Assembly (NCBI GenBank): GCA_000336895.1
Contig: AOLX01000023.1
Coordinates: forward strand, 39,846-103,845
Origin: Haloarcula argentinensis DSM 12282
Lineage (GTDB): Archaea; Halobacteriota; Halobacteria; Halobacteriales; Haloarculaceae
Reading direction: 5' to 3'
DNA length: 64,000 bases
Made by a program: the position numbers and the translations under genes. Numbering within the stretch: the first letter of the stretch is position 1; the number at the start of each line of letters is the position of its first letter. The notes below the pieces were generated by a model. That model was not told the origin of the DNA. It saw only the letters and a program-made list of their open reading frames with translations, and did not search any database. This document shows positions 43,924 through 51,951 of this stretch, one piece after another.

Positions 43924-44853
43924 TCAGTACTCGTCCGCGTCCGGGAACTCGACACGTCGCTCCATCCCGTCTTCCGCGAGCACCACTTCGCCGTCGAACG
44001 CGTCGCGGGCTTCGTCGACTAGCTGGTCGGCGCTCGCAGCGTAGCGCGTCGAGATGTGCGTCAGCGCCAGCGTCGACGCGCCGGCCTGTCGCGCTACGTC
44101 GGCGGCTTCCCGGGCAGTGGAGTGCGCTGTCGCCTTCGCCCGTTCCTTCCGGTCTTCGGCAAAGGTAGCGTCGTGGACGAGCAGGTCCGCGCCCTCGCTC
44201 GCCTCGATGACGCTCTCCGTCGGCAGCGTATCGCCGGTGTAGACGAATCGCCGACCGGGGCGGGCCGGACCGACGACAGCTTCCGGCTGGATAGTCTCAC
44301 CTTCGTGTTCGACGGCCTCACCGCGGTGGAGCTTGGAGTACTTCGGCCCCGGTGGGATGCCGAACTCCGCTTCGGCTTTCTCCCGGTCGAACTTCCCTTT
44401 CCGGTCGTCCTCGTCGAGGACGTACCCGACGCTGGCACAGCGATGGGTCGTCTCGATTGCCCGAACCTCGTACTCCGACCGGTCGAGGACTACGTCTCCG
44501 GCCGACACTTCGTTGATGCGGACGGGAAACGAGGGGGTCGTCCCGTTGGCCTGGATGAGCTGTTTGATGTTCCCGCGCGTGCCCGCCGGCGTGTGGACGG
44601 CGATCGGCCGCTCGCGTTCGTTGAAGTCCCACGTCTGGAGGAGTCCCGGAATCCCGAGCACGTGGTCGCCGTGGAGATGCGTGACGAACAGGTGGTCGAT
44701 AGCGAAGCCGGTGCCAAAGCGCATCATCTGACGCTGTGTGCCCTCGCCGCAGTCGAAGAGGAGGTAGTCGCCGTCGCGATTGACGAAGATGCTGCTCGTG
44801 TTGCGCTGGGTCGTCGGCACGGCCCCACTCGTCCCGAGAAACGTCACGCGCAT
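43924..44853 (-). CDS. rnz: ribonuclease Z
   Basis: A 309-residue tRNA 3'-processing endonuclease of the metallo-beta-lactamase fold. It removes the 3' trailer from pre-tRNA so that CCA can be added; this fits tRNAs in the window that lack encoded CCA. Motif II is THLHGDHVLGIPGLL, the other metal ligands are in the TGDT and HDATFAED motifs, and the ALTHISTRY motif is near the C-terminus. ATG 44853 is preferred; an ATG two codons upstream is also open. Confidence 0.94.
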   Translation of the reverse strand: MRVTFLGTSGAVPTTQRNTSSIFVNRDGDYLLFDCGEGTQRQMMRFGTGFAIDHLFVTHLHGDHVLGIPGLLQTWDFNERERPIAVHTPAGTRGNIKQLIQANGTTPSFPVRINEVSAGDVVLDRSEYEVRAIETTHRCASVGYVLDEDDRKGKFDREKAEAEFGIPPGPKYSKLHRGEAVEHEGETIQPEAVVGPARPGRRFVYTGDTLPTESVIEASEGADLLVHDATFAEDRKERAKATAHSTAREAADVARQAGASTLALTHISTRYAASADQLVDEARDAFDGEVVLAEDGMERRVEFPDADEY

Positions 44854-44859
44854 AGTCAT

Positions 44860-45231
44860 CGCATCCTCTACTGCCGACGGGTAAACCGGTGTCGAAAGGT
44901 CGTCGTCACAGTAGCACTCTTCGTCTGGTTCAGGCGGGTCGCTACGACGGTCTTTGTGTGTCTAGTAGTGACATGGCTATTCGTGCTGGGCGGAAATAAC
45001 GGCCGCTTTCCGACATTTCTCGCCATCTCGCGCTCTTCTCTGCCGAGAGCTTAATCACCAGCAAAACAATTTAACAGCGAGTACGTCTCGCTCAGTCTCA
45101 CTTTCCCGATTCGGCGGTCACAGGGACCGGCTTAGCAGGTTATTATGTTTTTCTGAACTGTCTCGTCGGTTTATACGTCGTTCACCCGTCCTATCGTTCG
45201 CATTGCCTGCCGATCACTGCATGACCAACTC
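44860..45231. other. intergenic, AT-rich, probable promoter region
   Basis: About 370 bases between divergent genes. It is AT-rich and has several TATA-like runs, including TTTATACG near 45169-45176 on the plus strand, about 55 bases before the secreted-protein ATG, and others near 45064-45075. No coding frame or RNA fold was recognised. Confidence 0.4.
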
Positions 45232-46350
45232 ATGATAAACACTCGTACACTTGCCGTTTTCGCTGCGTTGCTCGTCGTTGGCGGCCTCACCGCACAGGTT
45301 GGGGCTGTACCGGGCGTGACAGCGCAACAGGAATCGCCGTCGGAACAGGCCGGGAACACAGGGATCGCTGTCGACTCCCTGACTGCTCCAGAGAGCGTCG
45401 CACCGAACTCGACTGCTGACGTAGCTGCAACGGTCACGAACAACGAGAACACTTCGGTGACTGAATCCGTGGCGTTCCGGTTCGACGGAGCTGTCGTCGA
45501 CCGGACGCTCGTCACGCTTGAGCCCAACGAGACCACCACAGTCCAGTTCTCCACGGACACGACCGGCATCGAACCCGGTGACTACCGCCACGGTGTCTTC
45601 ACTAGCGACGACGGACAGGTCGCCGAGATTACCGTCTCCGACTCGTTCACGCTGGAGAGCCTTGACGCGCCGACGAGCGCCACCGCCGGTGACAACGTCA
45701 CCGTCGACGCGACCGTGGCCAACCCGAACGCGTTCAACACAACGCAGACCGTCGAGTTCCGGCTGGGAGGTCAGCCGCTTGCCTCCGAGTCAGTGAGCCT
45801 TGACGCGAACGAATCTACTGACGTGACGTTCACCGTCGACACGACCAGTGTCGAGCCGGATACGTACATCCATAGCGTCTTCACGCGCGACGACGGTGCG
45901 TTCGACGAGATCACCATCGAGTCTGCTACTGACACGCCTGAAGAGCCAACTGAAGACGAAACCGAGGAGCCGCCAGCGAACGAGACCGAGGAACCGACTG
46001 AAGACGAAACTGAGGAACCACCCGCCAACGAGACCGAAGAACCGCCAGCAAACGAGACGGAAGAACCGACCGAAGACGAAACTGAGGAGCCGCCCGCGAA
46101 CGAGACGGAAGAGCCGACCGAAGACGAAACTGAGGAGCCGCCAACGAACGAGACGGAAGAACCGACTGAAAACGAAACTGAAGAGCCAACTGAAGACGAA
46201 ACCGAGGAGCCACCCGCAAACGAGACCGAAGAACCGACTGAAGGCGAGACTGAAGAGCCGCCAGCGGACGAAACTGAGGAGACTGACGAAAGCGACGAGA
46301 CCGACGAAACGGACAACGCGACCGAAGAAGCCGGGACGACAGAAGGCTAA
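45232..46350 (+). CDS. secreted protein: two CARDB-like domains and an acidic, sequon-rich repeat tail
   Basis: A 372-residue exported protein. A Sec-type signal (VFAALLVVGGLTAQVGAV, about residues 8-30) precedes two CARDB/Ig-like domains (about 45-135 and 140-235; TADVAATVTNNENTSV and DNVTVDATVANPNAFN). The remainder is 14 tandem octapeptides, mostly TEDETEEP or PANETEEP. Seven of them carry an N-E-T glycosylation sequon, as do several places in the CARDB domains. There is no visible C-terminal membrane anchor or PGF motif. It may be a cell-surface or released glycoprotein. The domain type is used for binding; the ligand is unknown. Confidence 0.85.
   Translation: MINTRTLAVFAALLVVGGLTAQVGAVPGVTAQQESPSEQAGNTGIAVDSLTAPESVAPNSTADVAATVTNNENTSVTESVAFRFDGAVVDRTLVTLEPNETTTVQFSTDTTGIEPGDYRHGVFTSDDGQVAEITVSDSFTLESLDAPTSATAGDNVTVDATVANPNAFNTTQTVEFRLGGQPLASESVSLDANESTDVTFTVDTTSVEPDTYIHSVFTRDDGAFDEITIESATDTPEEPTEDETEEPPANETEEPTEDETEEPPANETEEPPANETEEPTEDETEEPPANETEEPTEDETEEPPTNETEEPTENETEEPTEDETEEPPANETEEPTEGETEEPPADETEETDESDETDETDNATEEAGTTEG
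45949..46284 (+). repeat. minisatellite of fourteen 24-base units coding an octapeptide
   Basis: Fourteen in-frame units of 24 bases, general pattern x-x-x-E-T-E-E-P. Units alternate irregularly between TEDETEEP, PANETEEP and variants (PTNETEEP, TENETEEP, TEGETEEP). Third-position changes show that the array is not newly expanded. It encodes the acidic tail of the secreted protein. Confidence 0.95.
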
Positions 46351-46375
46351 CGCGCCACCCTGTCACCCGTTCACA

Positions 46376-46383
46376 TTTTTAAT
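46376..46383 (+). promoter_or_regulatory. TATA box for the TrkA-family gene
   Basis: TTTTTAAT, centred about 27 bases before the ATG at 46406, consistent with a leaderless transcript. Confidence 0.55.
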
Positions 46384-46405
46384 GGTGGCCGTCGTACCGT
46401 AGTCC

Positions 46406-47071
46406 ATGAAGTTCGTTATCGTTGGCTATGGCCGCGTCGGCATCCGGACCGCACGGATTCTACAGAGCGAAGGGCACGAAGTCGTTATCGTCGACAACGA
46501 TCCTGTGAAAGTCGAACGGGCCAGAGAAACCGGGTTTGAGACGATCCAGGGTGACGGCAACGAGGAGAGCGTCCTCGTCGATGCCGGCATCGAAACCGCG
46601 GACGCTATCGGCGGTCTCACCGGCGACCTGAACACGAACTTCACCGCCTGTATGATCGGCAAGGAGTTCGGCTGTCGGACCGTTCTACGGATCGACGCCG
46701 ACTACCGCGAGGAGATCTACGAGAAGTACGCCGCCGACGTGGACGAGATCATCTACCCCGAGCGGCTGGGCGCAGCCGGCGCGAAGACGGCGCTGCTGGG
46801 CGGTGACTTCAACGTCCTCGCCGATCTGACCGAACAGCTCTCGGTCGCGAGCATCCGCATTCCCGACGACTCACCGTTTGTCGGGAAACGGGTTGTCGAG
46901 GTGGAACTCCCTGGCGACGCTCACATCTACGCACACGGGAGCGACCACGAACCGATGACGATTCCGCTCCCGCGGACAGAAATCGAACCCGGTGACAGCG
47001 TTGCGATCATGGCTGATCCCGGCGGGCTGGACGACATTCGAGCGACGCTCCGTGGCGACGCGCCAGCCTAA
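46406..47071 (+). CDS. TrkA-N/TrkA-C potassium uptake regulatory protein
   Basis: A 221-residue cytoplasmic protein: TrkA-N Rossmann domain (KFVIVGYGRVGIRTARIL, acidic IVDND end of beta 2, about residues 1-135), then TrkA-C (about 140-221, SVASIRIPDDSPFVGKRVVEV). It binds NAD(H) or a nucleotide and regulates a Trk/Ktr-type potassium transporter. No transporter subunit is adjacent. It is a third potassium-related gene in the window. Confidence 0.9.
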   Translation: MKFVIVGYGRVGIRTARILQSEGHEVVIVDNDPVKVERARETGFETIQGDGNEESVLVDAGIETADAIGGLTGDLNTNFTACMIGKEFGCRTVLRIDADYREEIYEKYAADVDEIIYPERLGAAGAKTALLGGDFNVLADLTEQLSVASIRIPDDSPFVGKRVVEVELPGDAHIYAHGSDHEPMTIPLPRTEIEPGDSVAIMADPGGLDDIRATLRGDAPA

Positions 47072-47357
47072 GATTCCGGGTATCCGGGCCGCTCTGTCGA
47101 AATATCTCTCAGACTGACAGTATCTGCTGTGTTCGACGAAAGCCGGGGGGAAGTAGGATATGAAAGGGAGGATCGCGGTGTCCGGGCGCGTCTGGGGAGG
47201 ATAGGATGGCACGCAGTGGCACCGACATCCACTGCAGCCGTGGAAGCGCGCCCGTACCGGGTGGAATGCTACCGGTAGACATAAATACCCGTCAGACAGG
47301 CGGCCGACGGACGACAGACGACACGGCTTTTTGCCCGGCCAACCACTGTTTTCTGTT

Positions 47358-47465
47358 ATGACATGGGCGACGCTGTTCGAACGTGCGGCGGACTACCAGA
47401 CCACGGGCGAGGCCGTCTGTGCGGCGCTCGACGAGCACCGGACGGAGGACGAGGACGATGCATGA
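47358..47465 (+). CDS. small helical ORF, possible partner of the PIN-like protein
   Basis: A 35-residue open frame (MTWATLFERAADYQTTGEAV, ending EDEDDA) that overlaps the start of the next gene by 8 bases. Its composition (acidic, helical, ATLFERAADY) fits a real haloarchaeal protein. Its position just before a PIN-like protein with overlapping stop and start recalls antitoxin-toxin pairs, but it has no DNA-binding motif and no recognised antitoxin family. Coding status is uncertain. Confidence 0.5.
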   Translation: MTWATLFERAADYQTTGEAVCAALDEHRTEDEDDA

Positions 47466-47934
47466 GCCGTCGCCAGCGCGTGTCGTCGCGGACGCCGATG
47501 TCCTCGCTGCCGACCTGTTGTGTGGGCCAGACAGCGACGCCCGTGACGCTCTCGACCACGTTCGCCGCCACTCGTGGGTCGTGCTCGTCGCGAGTGACCA
47601 CCTGTTAGACGATGCTACTGCCGTCATCGCCGACCTCGCCGACGACGCCTTGGCGGCCGACTGGCGGGCGCGGATCGAACCCGACTGTGACATAGTCGAC
47701 CACCCGGCCGGCGACCACCCCGCGCTGGCCTCGGCCTACCGGGGCGGCGCACAACATCTCCTTTCTTACGATGACGACCTGCGAAGCGCCCGGACCAGCG
47801 CGTCGCTCAACCGTCATATGTCTCTGAGTGTCAGACCACCGGACGCCTTCGCTCGCCTGTTCGATCCGGAATCACTGTACCCCGTCGTCGAGAACGGCGA
47901 ATACCCAGGTCCTGACCGGGACCCGCGTGCGTAG
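47458..47934 (+). CDS. PIN-like domain protein
   Basis: A 158-residue acidic protein resembling the PIN nuclease fold: the first acidic motif VVADADVLAADLL, a central acidic region, and HLLSYDDDLRSAR, like the third PIN motif, near the C-terminus. PIN proteins cleave RNA, and many are VapC toxins or processing nucleases. The key Asp positions can be read but are not proved. It overlaps the small ORF at 47358-47465 and is convergent with the transducer gene 8 bases downstream. Confidence 0.65.
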   Translation: MHEPSPARVVADADVLAADLLCGPDSDARDALDHVRRHSWVVLVASDHLLDDATAVIADLADDALAADWRARIEPDCDIVDHPAGDHPALASAYRGGAQHLLSYDDDLRSARTSASLNRHMSLSVRPPDAFARLFDPESLYPVVENGEYPGPDRDPRA

Positions 47935-47941
47935 CGAGTCC

Positions 47942-49645
47942 TCAGTCGTCAGCCGTCGTTACCGTGGTTGCAGAGGCTGTCCCTGACGGCCCGGCCGCGT
48001 CCTTGGCAACCTCGAACGCCGCAAGTACCTCGCGCAGCTCGTCTGTCTGGGCTGCCATCTCCTGCACTTCGTTGGTCACTTCGGTAATCGTCGCGGTCTG
48101 TTCCTCGGTCGCGGCGGCGACGGCCTCGGACTCCTCGTTGGTCTGCTCGCTCACAGTCGCGACTTCGTCGACCATATCGACGACCTCCTGTGTGGTCTCC
48201 GCCTGCTCGGAGGTCGCTCCCGAGATCTCCTGAATCGAGGCGTTGACCTCGCCGAGCACGTCGACGATGTCTTCGAAGTCCCGGAGCGCCGACTCGATGG
48301 TCGCGGCGCTGTCGGTCACTTGCTGATTCGTCGCCTCTACGTCGCTGACGGTCTCGCTGGCCTCGTGCTGGACTGATTCGATGCGGTCCGACACGTCCGT
48401 CGCGGCGTCGCGGGTCTCTTCTGCGAGTGTCTTCACCTCGTCGGCGACGACAGCGAATCCGTCTCCGCTCGCGTCCGCGCGAGCCGCTTCGATAGAGGCG
48501 TTTAGCGCGAGCATATTCGTCTGCTCGGCGATATCCGTGATGACTTCGACGATGTCGTCGATCTCGCTGATCTGGTCGACCAGACTTTCGACCGCGACGG
48601 CGATGTCGTCGATACGAGCCTCCATCTCGTCGAGTTCGTCGATCGCCTGCTCGGCGTCCGCGCGTCCCTCGCGCCCTCGCTGCGTCGCCTTCTCTGCGGT
48701 GTCGGCCGCGTTTTCGGCGGTGGCGGCGATCTCTTCGACGGTGGCAGATAGCGTGTTCATCTCCGAGGCGACGTCGTCGTGGCGCGACGCCTGCTGGCTG
48801 GCTCCAGCCGAGATCTCCTGAATCGACCGGGAAATCTCGTCGCTCGCATTGTCGATCTCTTCGACGCTCCGAGTGACGTGGTCGCTCGTCTCGTCGACGT
48901 CCTCGGCGAACGTGGCGACGGTTGCGACTGTCTCCCCCAGCGTCGTCACGAGGTCGTTGTAGTTCTCGACGACGGCGTCGAACTGCTCGTCGTCGGCTTG
49001 GAAGTCCTCGTCGATAGTGGCCGTCAGATCCCCGTCTTTCGCCCGCTCGGCGGCGTCACCGAAGGCGACGACGAGGTCGTTGAGCGCCTGAGAGCGCCGT
49101 TCGAGGTCGCTGGTCATCTCCTGTAGTTCGGTCGTGTAATCGTCCATGCTGGCGGCCATCTTCTCCAGCGACTGTCCGAAGGTTCCGGGCACGTCCTCAT
49201 CGAGGACGTCGGCGTCGAACTCCTGCCGAGAGAGCGCGTCGGCCTGCCGGGACACCGTCAGCAGATAGGATTGCATCGAGCGAAACGACGAGAGCAGTTC
49301 GGCGACCTCGTCGTCGCGCTCGCTCTCGGGCAGTTCAACGTCGAGTTCGCCGGCCGCGATGTGGTCCGCACCCGCGGCCATCGCTGTGACGGGTTCGACG
49401 AAGTCTTCGCGGGTGATGAACACCGTGTTGGCGAACGCGACGATAGCGCCAGCCAGCAACACGCCAGTGACGACGAACCGGACGGTCCCGCTGGCGACAA
49501 GCGAGACAACTGCCAGCGCGACTGAAGCGGCGAACTGCAGACCGACGGCTGCGAGCACCTTCCGCTCGACTGAACCGGAGACGCCAAAGAGATCGAGTGA
49601 GTCACGTATCACCGACTTGTACTGTCCGACGGGGTCTGTGAGCAT
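47942..49645 (-). CDS. methyl-accepting transducer with two TM helices and no large sensor domain
   Basis: A 567-residue Htr-type transducer. Two closely spaced transmembrane helices (about 30-53 and 58-80, separated by a few residues) imply no extracellular sensor domain. A HAMP region (VEPVTAMAAGADHIAAGELDVEL), a second HAMP-like region and the signalling coiled coil (tip [41 protein letters not shown]) follow. Such transducers either sense membrane or cytoplasmic cues or partner with a receptor; no opsin gene is adjacent. The ATG at 49645 has a TATA box (CTTATTATAC near 49670), favouring it over an upstream GTG. Confidence 0.9.
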   Translation of the reverse strand: MLTDPVGQYKSVIRDSLDLFGVSGSVERKVLAAVGLQFAASVALAVVSLVASGTVRFVVTGVLLAGAIVAFANTVFITREDFVEPVTAMAAGADHIAAGELDVELPESERDDEVAELLSSFRSMQSYLLTVSRQADALSRQEFDADVLDEDVPGTFGQSLEKMAASMDDYTTELQEMTSDLERRSQALNDLVVAFGDAAERAKDGDLTATIDEDFQADDEQFDAVVENYNDLVTTLGETVATVATFAEDVDETSDHVTRSVEEIDNASDEISRSIQEISAGASQQASRHDDVASEMNTLSATVEEIAATAENAADTAEKATQRGREGRADAEQAIDELDEMEARIDDIAVAVESLVDQISEIDDIVEVITDIAEQTNMLALNASIEAARADASGDGFAVVADEVKTLAEETRDAATDVSDRIESVQHEASETVSDVEATNQQVTDSAATIESALRDFEDIVDVLGEVNASIQEISGATSEQAETTQEVVDMVDEVATVSEQTNEESEAVAAATEEQTATITEVTNEVQEMAAQTDELREVLAAFEVAKDAAGPSGTASATTVTTADD

Positions 49646-49777
49646 ACGCACCTTTTTCTTACAGTGTATAATAAGGTTCGAGTCCGATTCTCGGAGATTG
49701 AAAACGAATCAGTGGCTGAAAGCCCGACAGAAGATGATTTGAGCGCTGAAATCACCCATGGTATCGGAACTGATTCT

Positions 49778-50575
49778 CTACCTGTCCCGATTGACCAGCG
49801 CTGCAACGCGCCGGACGAGCCAGCGCGGTGTCACCCTGACAAGTCGGTCGATCAGCCGCATCGACCGCCGCGGAATGACGACAGTCCTCCCAGCGGCGGC
49901 CCCCTCGTAGGCCGCCGATGCGACTGCGTCGGGCGCATTCGAGGTGACCGATCCGACAGTCGAGTCCGCCATTCCGGCCCGTTCCTGGAACGCCGTGTCG
50001 ACCGGGCCGGGACAGACTACCGTCACGTCGACCGGTGTCCCCCGAAACTCCTCGGCGAGCGCCTCGCTGAAGCTGTTGATGTACGCCTTGCTCGCGTAGT
50101 AGCCGGCGAGGTTCGGCCCCGGCTGGAACCCGGCGACTGAACCCATGTTGATAACCGCGCCGCCGTCGTCGAACTCGTCTATGAACAATCGTGTCAGCTC
50201 GACGGGGAGCATGACGTTCAGTCGCAGTTGCGTTCGCTCCACGTCGAGGTCGCTTTCGGCGAACGGCCCGTAGGTCCCCACACCGACGTTGTTGACGAGG
50301 ACATCGATGTCCAGGCCGCGCTCGGTCACCTCCTCGTACAGCTCTTCAGCGGCCGCCGGGCGGTCGAGGTCCATCACGACAGAGGTCGCCGTGACCGCCC
50401 TCGTTTCGAGGTCGTCGGCCAACCGCTCCAGTTTCCCTTCGCTCCGGGCGACCAGCACTACGTCGTGTCCCCGTGCGGCGAACTCGTGTGCCAACGCTTC
50501 GCCGATGCCCGCTGACGCACCAGTTATCAAGGCGGTGCCGCCGGTCCCGACGACCGGTACGTCGCTACCGCTCAC
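49778..50575 (-). CDS. short-chain dehydrogenase/reductase
   Basis: A 265-residue NAD(P)-dependent oxidoreductase. The Rossmann glycine motif is TGASAGIGEALAHEF, then NNVG, catalytic Ser in NMGSVAGFQPG, and the YxxxK motif YYASKAYINSFSEAL. The C-terminal tail has Arg residues (RVTPRWLVRRVAALVNRDR). It starts at GTG 50575, and the start region lies within a 29-base repeat shared with the end of the neighbouring dITP pyrophosphatase gene. The substrate is unknown. Confidence 0.9.
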   Translation of the reverse strand: MSGSDVPVVGTGGTALITGASAGIGEALAHEFAARGHDVVLVARSEGKLERLADDLETRAVTATSVVMDLDRPAAAEELYEEVTERGLDIDVLVNNVGVGTYGPFAESDLDVERTQLRLNVMLPVELTRLFIDEFDDGGAVINMGSVAGFQPGPNLAGYYASKAYINSFSEALAEEFRGTPVDVTVVCPGPVDTAFQERAGMADSTVGSVTSNAPDAVASAAYEGAAAGRTVVIPRRSMRLIDRLVRVTPRWLVRRVAALVNRDR

Positions 50576-50590
50576 CGTACCACTCCGCGA
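50562..50590. repeat. 29-base direct repeat, copy 1
   Basis: Identical to 50674-50702 (begins TCGCTACCGCTCACC). It covers the SDR start codon region and reads on as a relic of a pyrophosphatase gene end. Confidence 0.9.
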
Positions 50591-50641
50591 CCGTTGTCGC
50601 TTCGGGTTCCAGCGCCGTCGGTCCCTCGCCGCTGGAACTTC

Positions 50642-50664
50642 CGAGGGATGTACTGCATCCCTCG
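50642..50664. terminator. hairpin between dITP pyrophosphatase and SDR genes
   Basis: A perfect 9-base stem, CGAGGGATG and CATCCCTCG, with a 5-base loop TACTG. It lies between the 29-base repeats. It has no T tract, so its use as a terminator is a guess; it could also be a palindromic relic or a processing site. Confidence 0.4.
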
Positions 50665-50673
50665 ACGGACGGT

Positions 50674-50702
50674 TCGCTACCGCTCACCGTACCACTCCGC
50701 GA
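50674..50702. repeat. 29-base direct repeat, copy 2
   Basis: Identical to 50562-50590. It includes the last codons (EWYGER) and the stop of the dITP pyrophosphatase gene. Confidence 0.9.
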
Positions 50703-51348
50703 ACTTCGCCAGCGCCCGACCCCGGTGGGAGATGGCGTTCTTCTGCTCGGTGCTCATCTCTGCGAACGTCGTTCCGTCGTGCTCGAAGATAGGGTCGAAG
50801 CCGAACCCGCCACCGCCGCGCGGCGCGACGATATCGCCGTTCACGCGCCCCTCGAACAGTTTTACCGGAACTGTCTCGCTGCTCTTCTCCGCGCTCCCGT
50901 CGTGAACCTGCTCGTCCGTCGTCGCCGTGCCGCGGTCGTCGGCCGCTAGGTCCTGTCCGCGCCGGTCCTCGCGGTCGATCCCGCCCGGGTCCGGCGTCGC
51001 CTCGAACCCCTCACCGTCGCAGTACGCGATCACTGTTTTGAACGCCGCGCCACGGTCATCCTCCGGTTCGGTCATGCGCCAGACGCGCTCGACGCCGACG
51101 GTATCCTCGACGTAGGAGGAGTACGGCCCGGGGAACCCATCGAAGGCGTCGATGAACAGCCCCGCGTCGTCGACGATGACCGGCCCGTCTGCTGCTCGGT
51201 AGGCTGCCCGCGCTCCCTCGGCCGCGACCGTTTTCAGGTCGTCGGCCTGGACTTCCGGGTAGTCGAAGTCGAACTGCTGGACGTCGTCGTCGAGATACTC
51301 GGTCGCCTCCCGGACTTTCCCGGGATTGGTCGTGACAAAATTGAGCAT
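50677..51348 (-). CDS. rdgB: XTP/dITP pyrophosphatase (RdgB/HAM1 family)
   Basis: A 223-residue house-cleaning enzyme that hydrolyses non-canonical purine triphosphates (dITP, XTP). The motifs are TTNPGKVREATEYL, VDDAGLFIDAFDGFPGPYSS, GGFGFDPIFEHDG and TEQKNAISHRGRAL. A hydrophilic insert (about residues 115-160) lies in the middle and is absent from typical 185-200-residue relatives. ATG 51348 was chosen; the upstream frame is Arg-rich noise. The gene end is duplicated just downstream (see repeats). Confidence 0.93.
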   Translation of the reverse strand: MLNFVTTNPGKVREATEYLDDDVQQFDFDYPEVQADDLKTVAAEGARAAYRAADGPVIVDDAGLFIDAFDGFPGPYSSYVEDTVGVERVWRMTEPEDDRGAAFKTVIAYCDGEGFEATPDPGGIDREDRRGQDLAADDRGTATTDEQVHDGSAEKSSETVPVKLFEGRVNGDIVAPRGGGGFGFDPIFEHDGTTFAEMSTEQKNAISHRGRALAKFAEWYGER

Positions 51349-51458
51349 ACCGGCACACGGCGACCGGCGATAAAAGAGCCGTCGAAACTCTGCTCGGGCG
51401 GACTGCTGTAGAGTATTTCCGGACCGTACCGGGGGCCGGCGCGGACCGCACCTCTCCG

Positions 51459-51734
51459 TCAGTCGACGACGACTTCGACCGGTTCGTCCTCGCTCTCGGA
51501 GTCGAACTCCTCGCTGCTGCCGCCGCGTTCGAGATACAGCATCACGCCGGCGACCGCCAGCACGACCCACGAGCGCCAGTTCGCCAGGTTCAGCGTGTAG
51601 CCGATGCCGAACGGCTTCTCGACCAGCATGTCATCGCCCGGCTTCCAATAGGCCGACACCAACCGCTTGAGGCTCGGTCGTTCGAAGTTGTACGGCACGC
51701 CGAACAACGTTCCCGACTGGGGTTTTTCTGCCAT
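51459..51734 (-). CDS. DUF5808-type small membrane protein
   Basis: A 91-residue protein with the DUF5808-like beginning GTLFGVPYNFERPSLKRL, a core SAYWKPGDDMLVEKPFGIGYTLNLANW, one transmembrane helix (SWVVLAVAGVMLYL) and an acidic tail. ATG 51734 was chosen. Members are common small membrane proteins with no known role. It lies between the pyrophosphatase and the Kae1-Bud32 operon. Confidence 0.75.
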   Translation of the reverse strand: MAEKPQSGTLFGVPYNFERPSLKRLVSAYWKPGDDMLVEKPFGIGYTLNLANWRSWVVLAVAGVMLYLERGGSSEEFDSESEDEPVEVVVD

Positions 51735-51951
51735 ACTGCGTTCTATTCGGGCCGAGGTTAAACCATTTGTCCACCACCTTTTTGCTGCGAGGGGTGTCCT
51801 CGGCCGCGTTGCGGCCTGCGGGCACCCACGCTTGCAAAAACGTGGGCGAAAAAGGCGCGAATCGCGGAGCGGTTCGCGTGAAACCGCGGCCGAAGGCCGC
51901 GGTATGCTTGCTCCACCGACCGCCACTCAGCACCTCCCTTGGGGTCTTCAC

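Noticed and set aside
45949..46284. Direct repeats could be read as a CRISPR array
   Set aside because: The units are 24 bases, back to back with no spacers, in frame with an open reading frame and diverged at third codon positions, so they are coding repeats. No CRISPR-type repeat-spacer pattern was seen in the window.
47942..49645. Sensory rhodopsin transducer HtrI/HtrII
   Set aside because: The protein has two helices and no sensor domain, but no opsin gene lies next to it, so a rhodopsin partner cannot be claimed.
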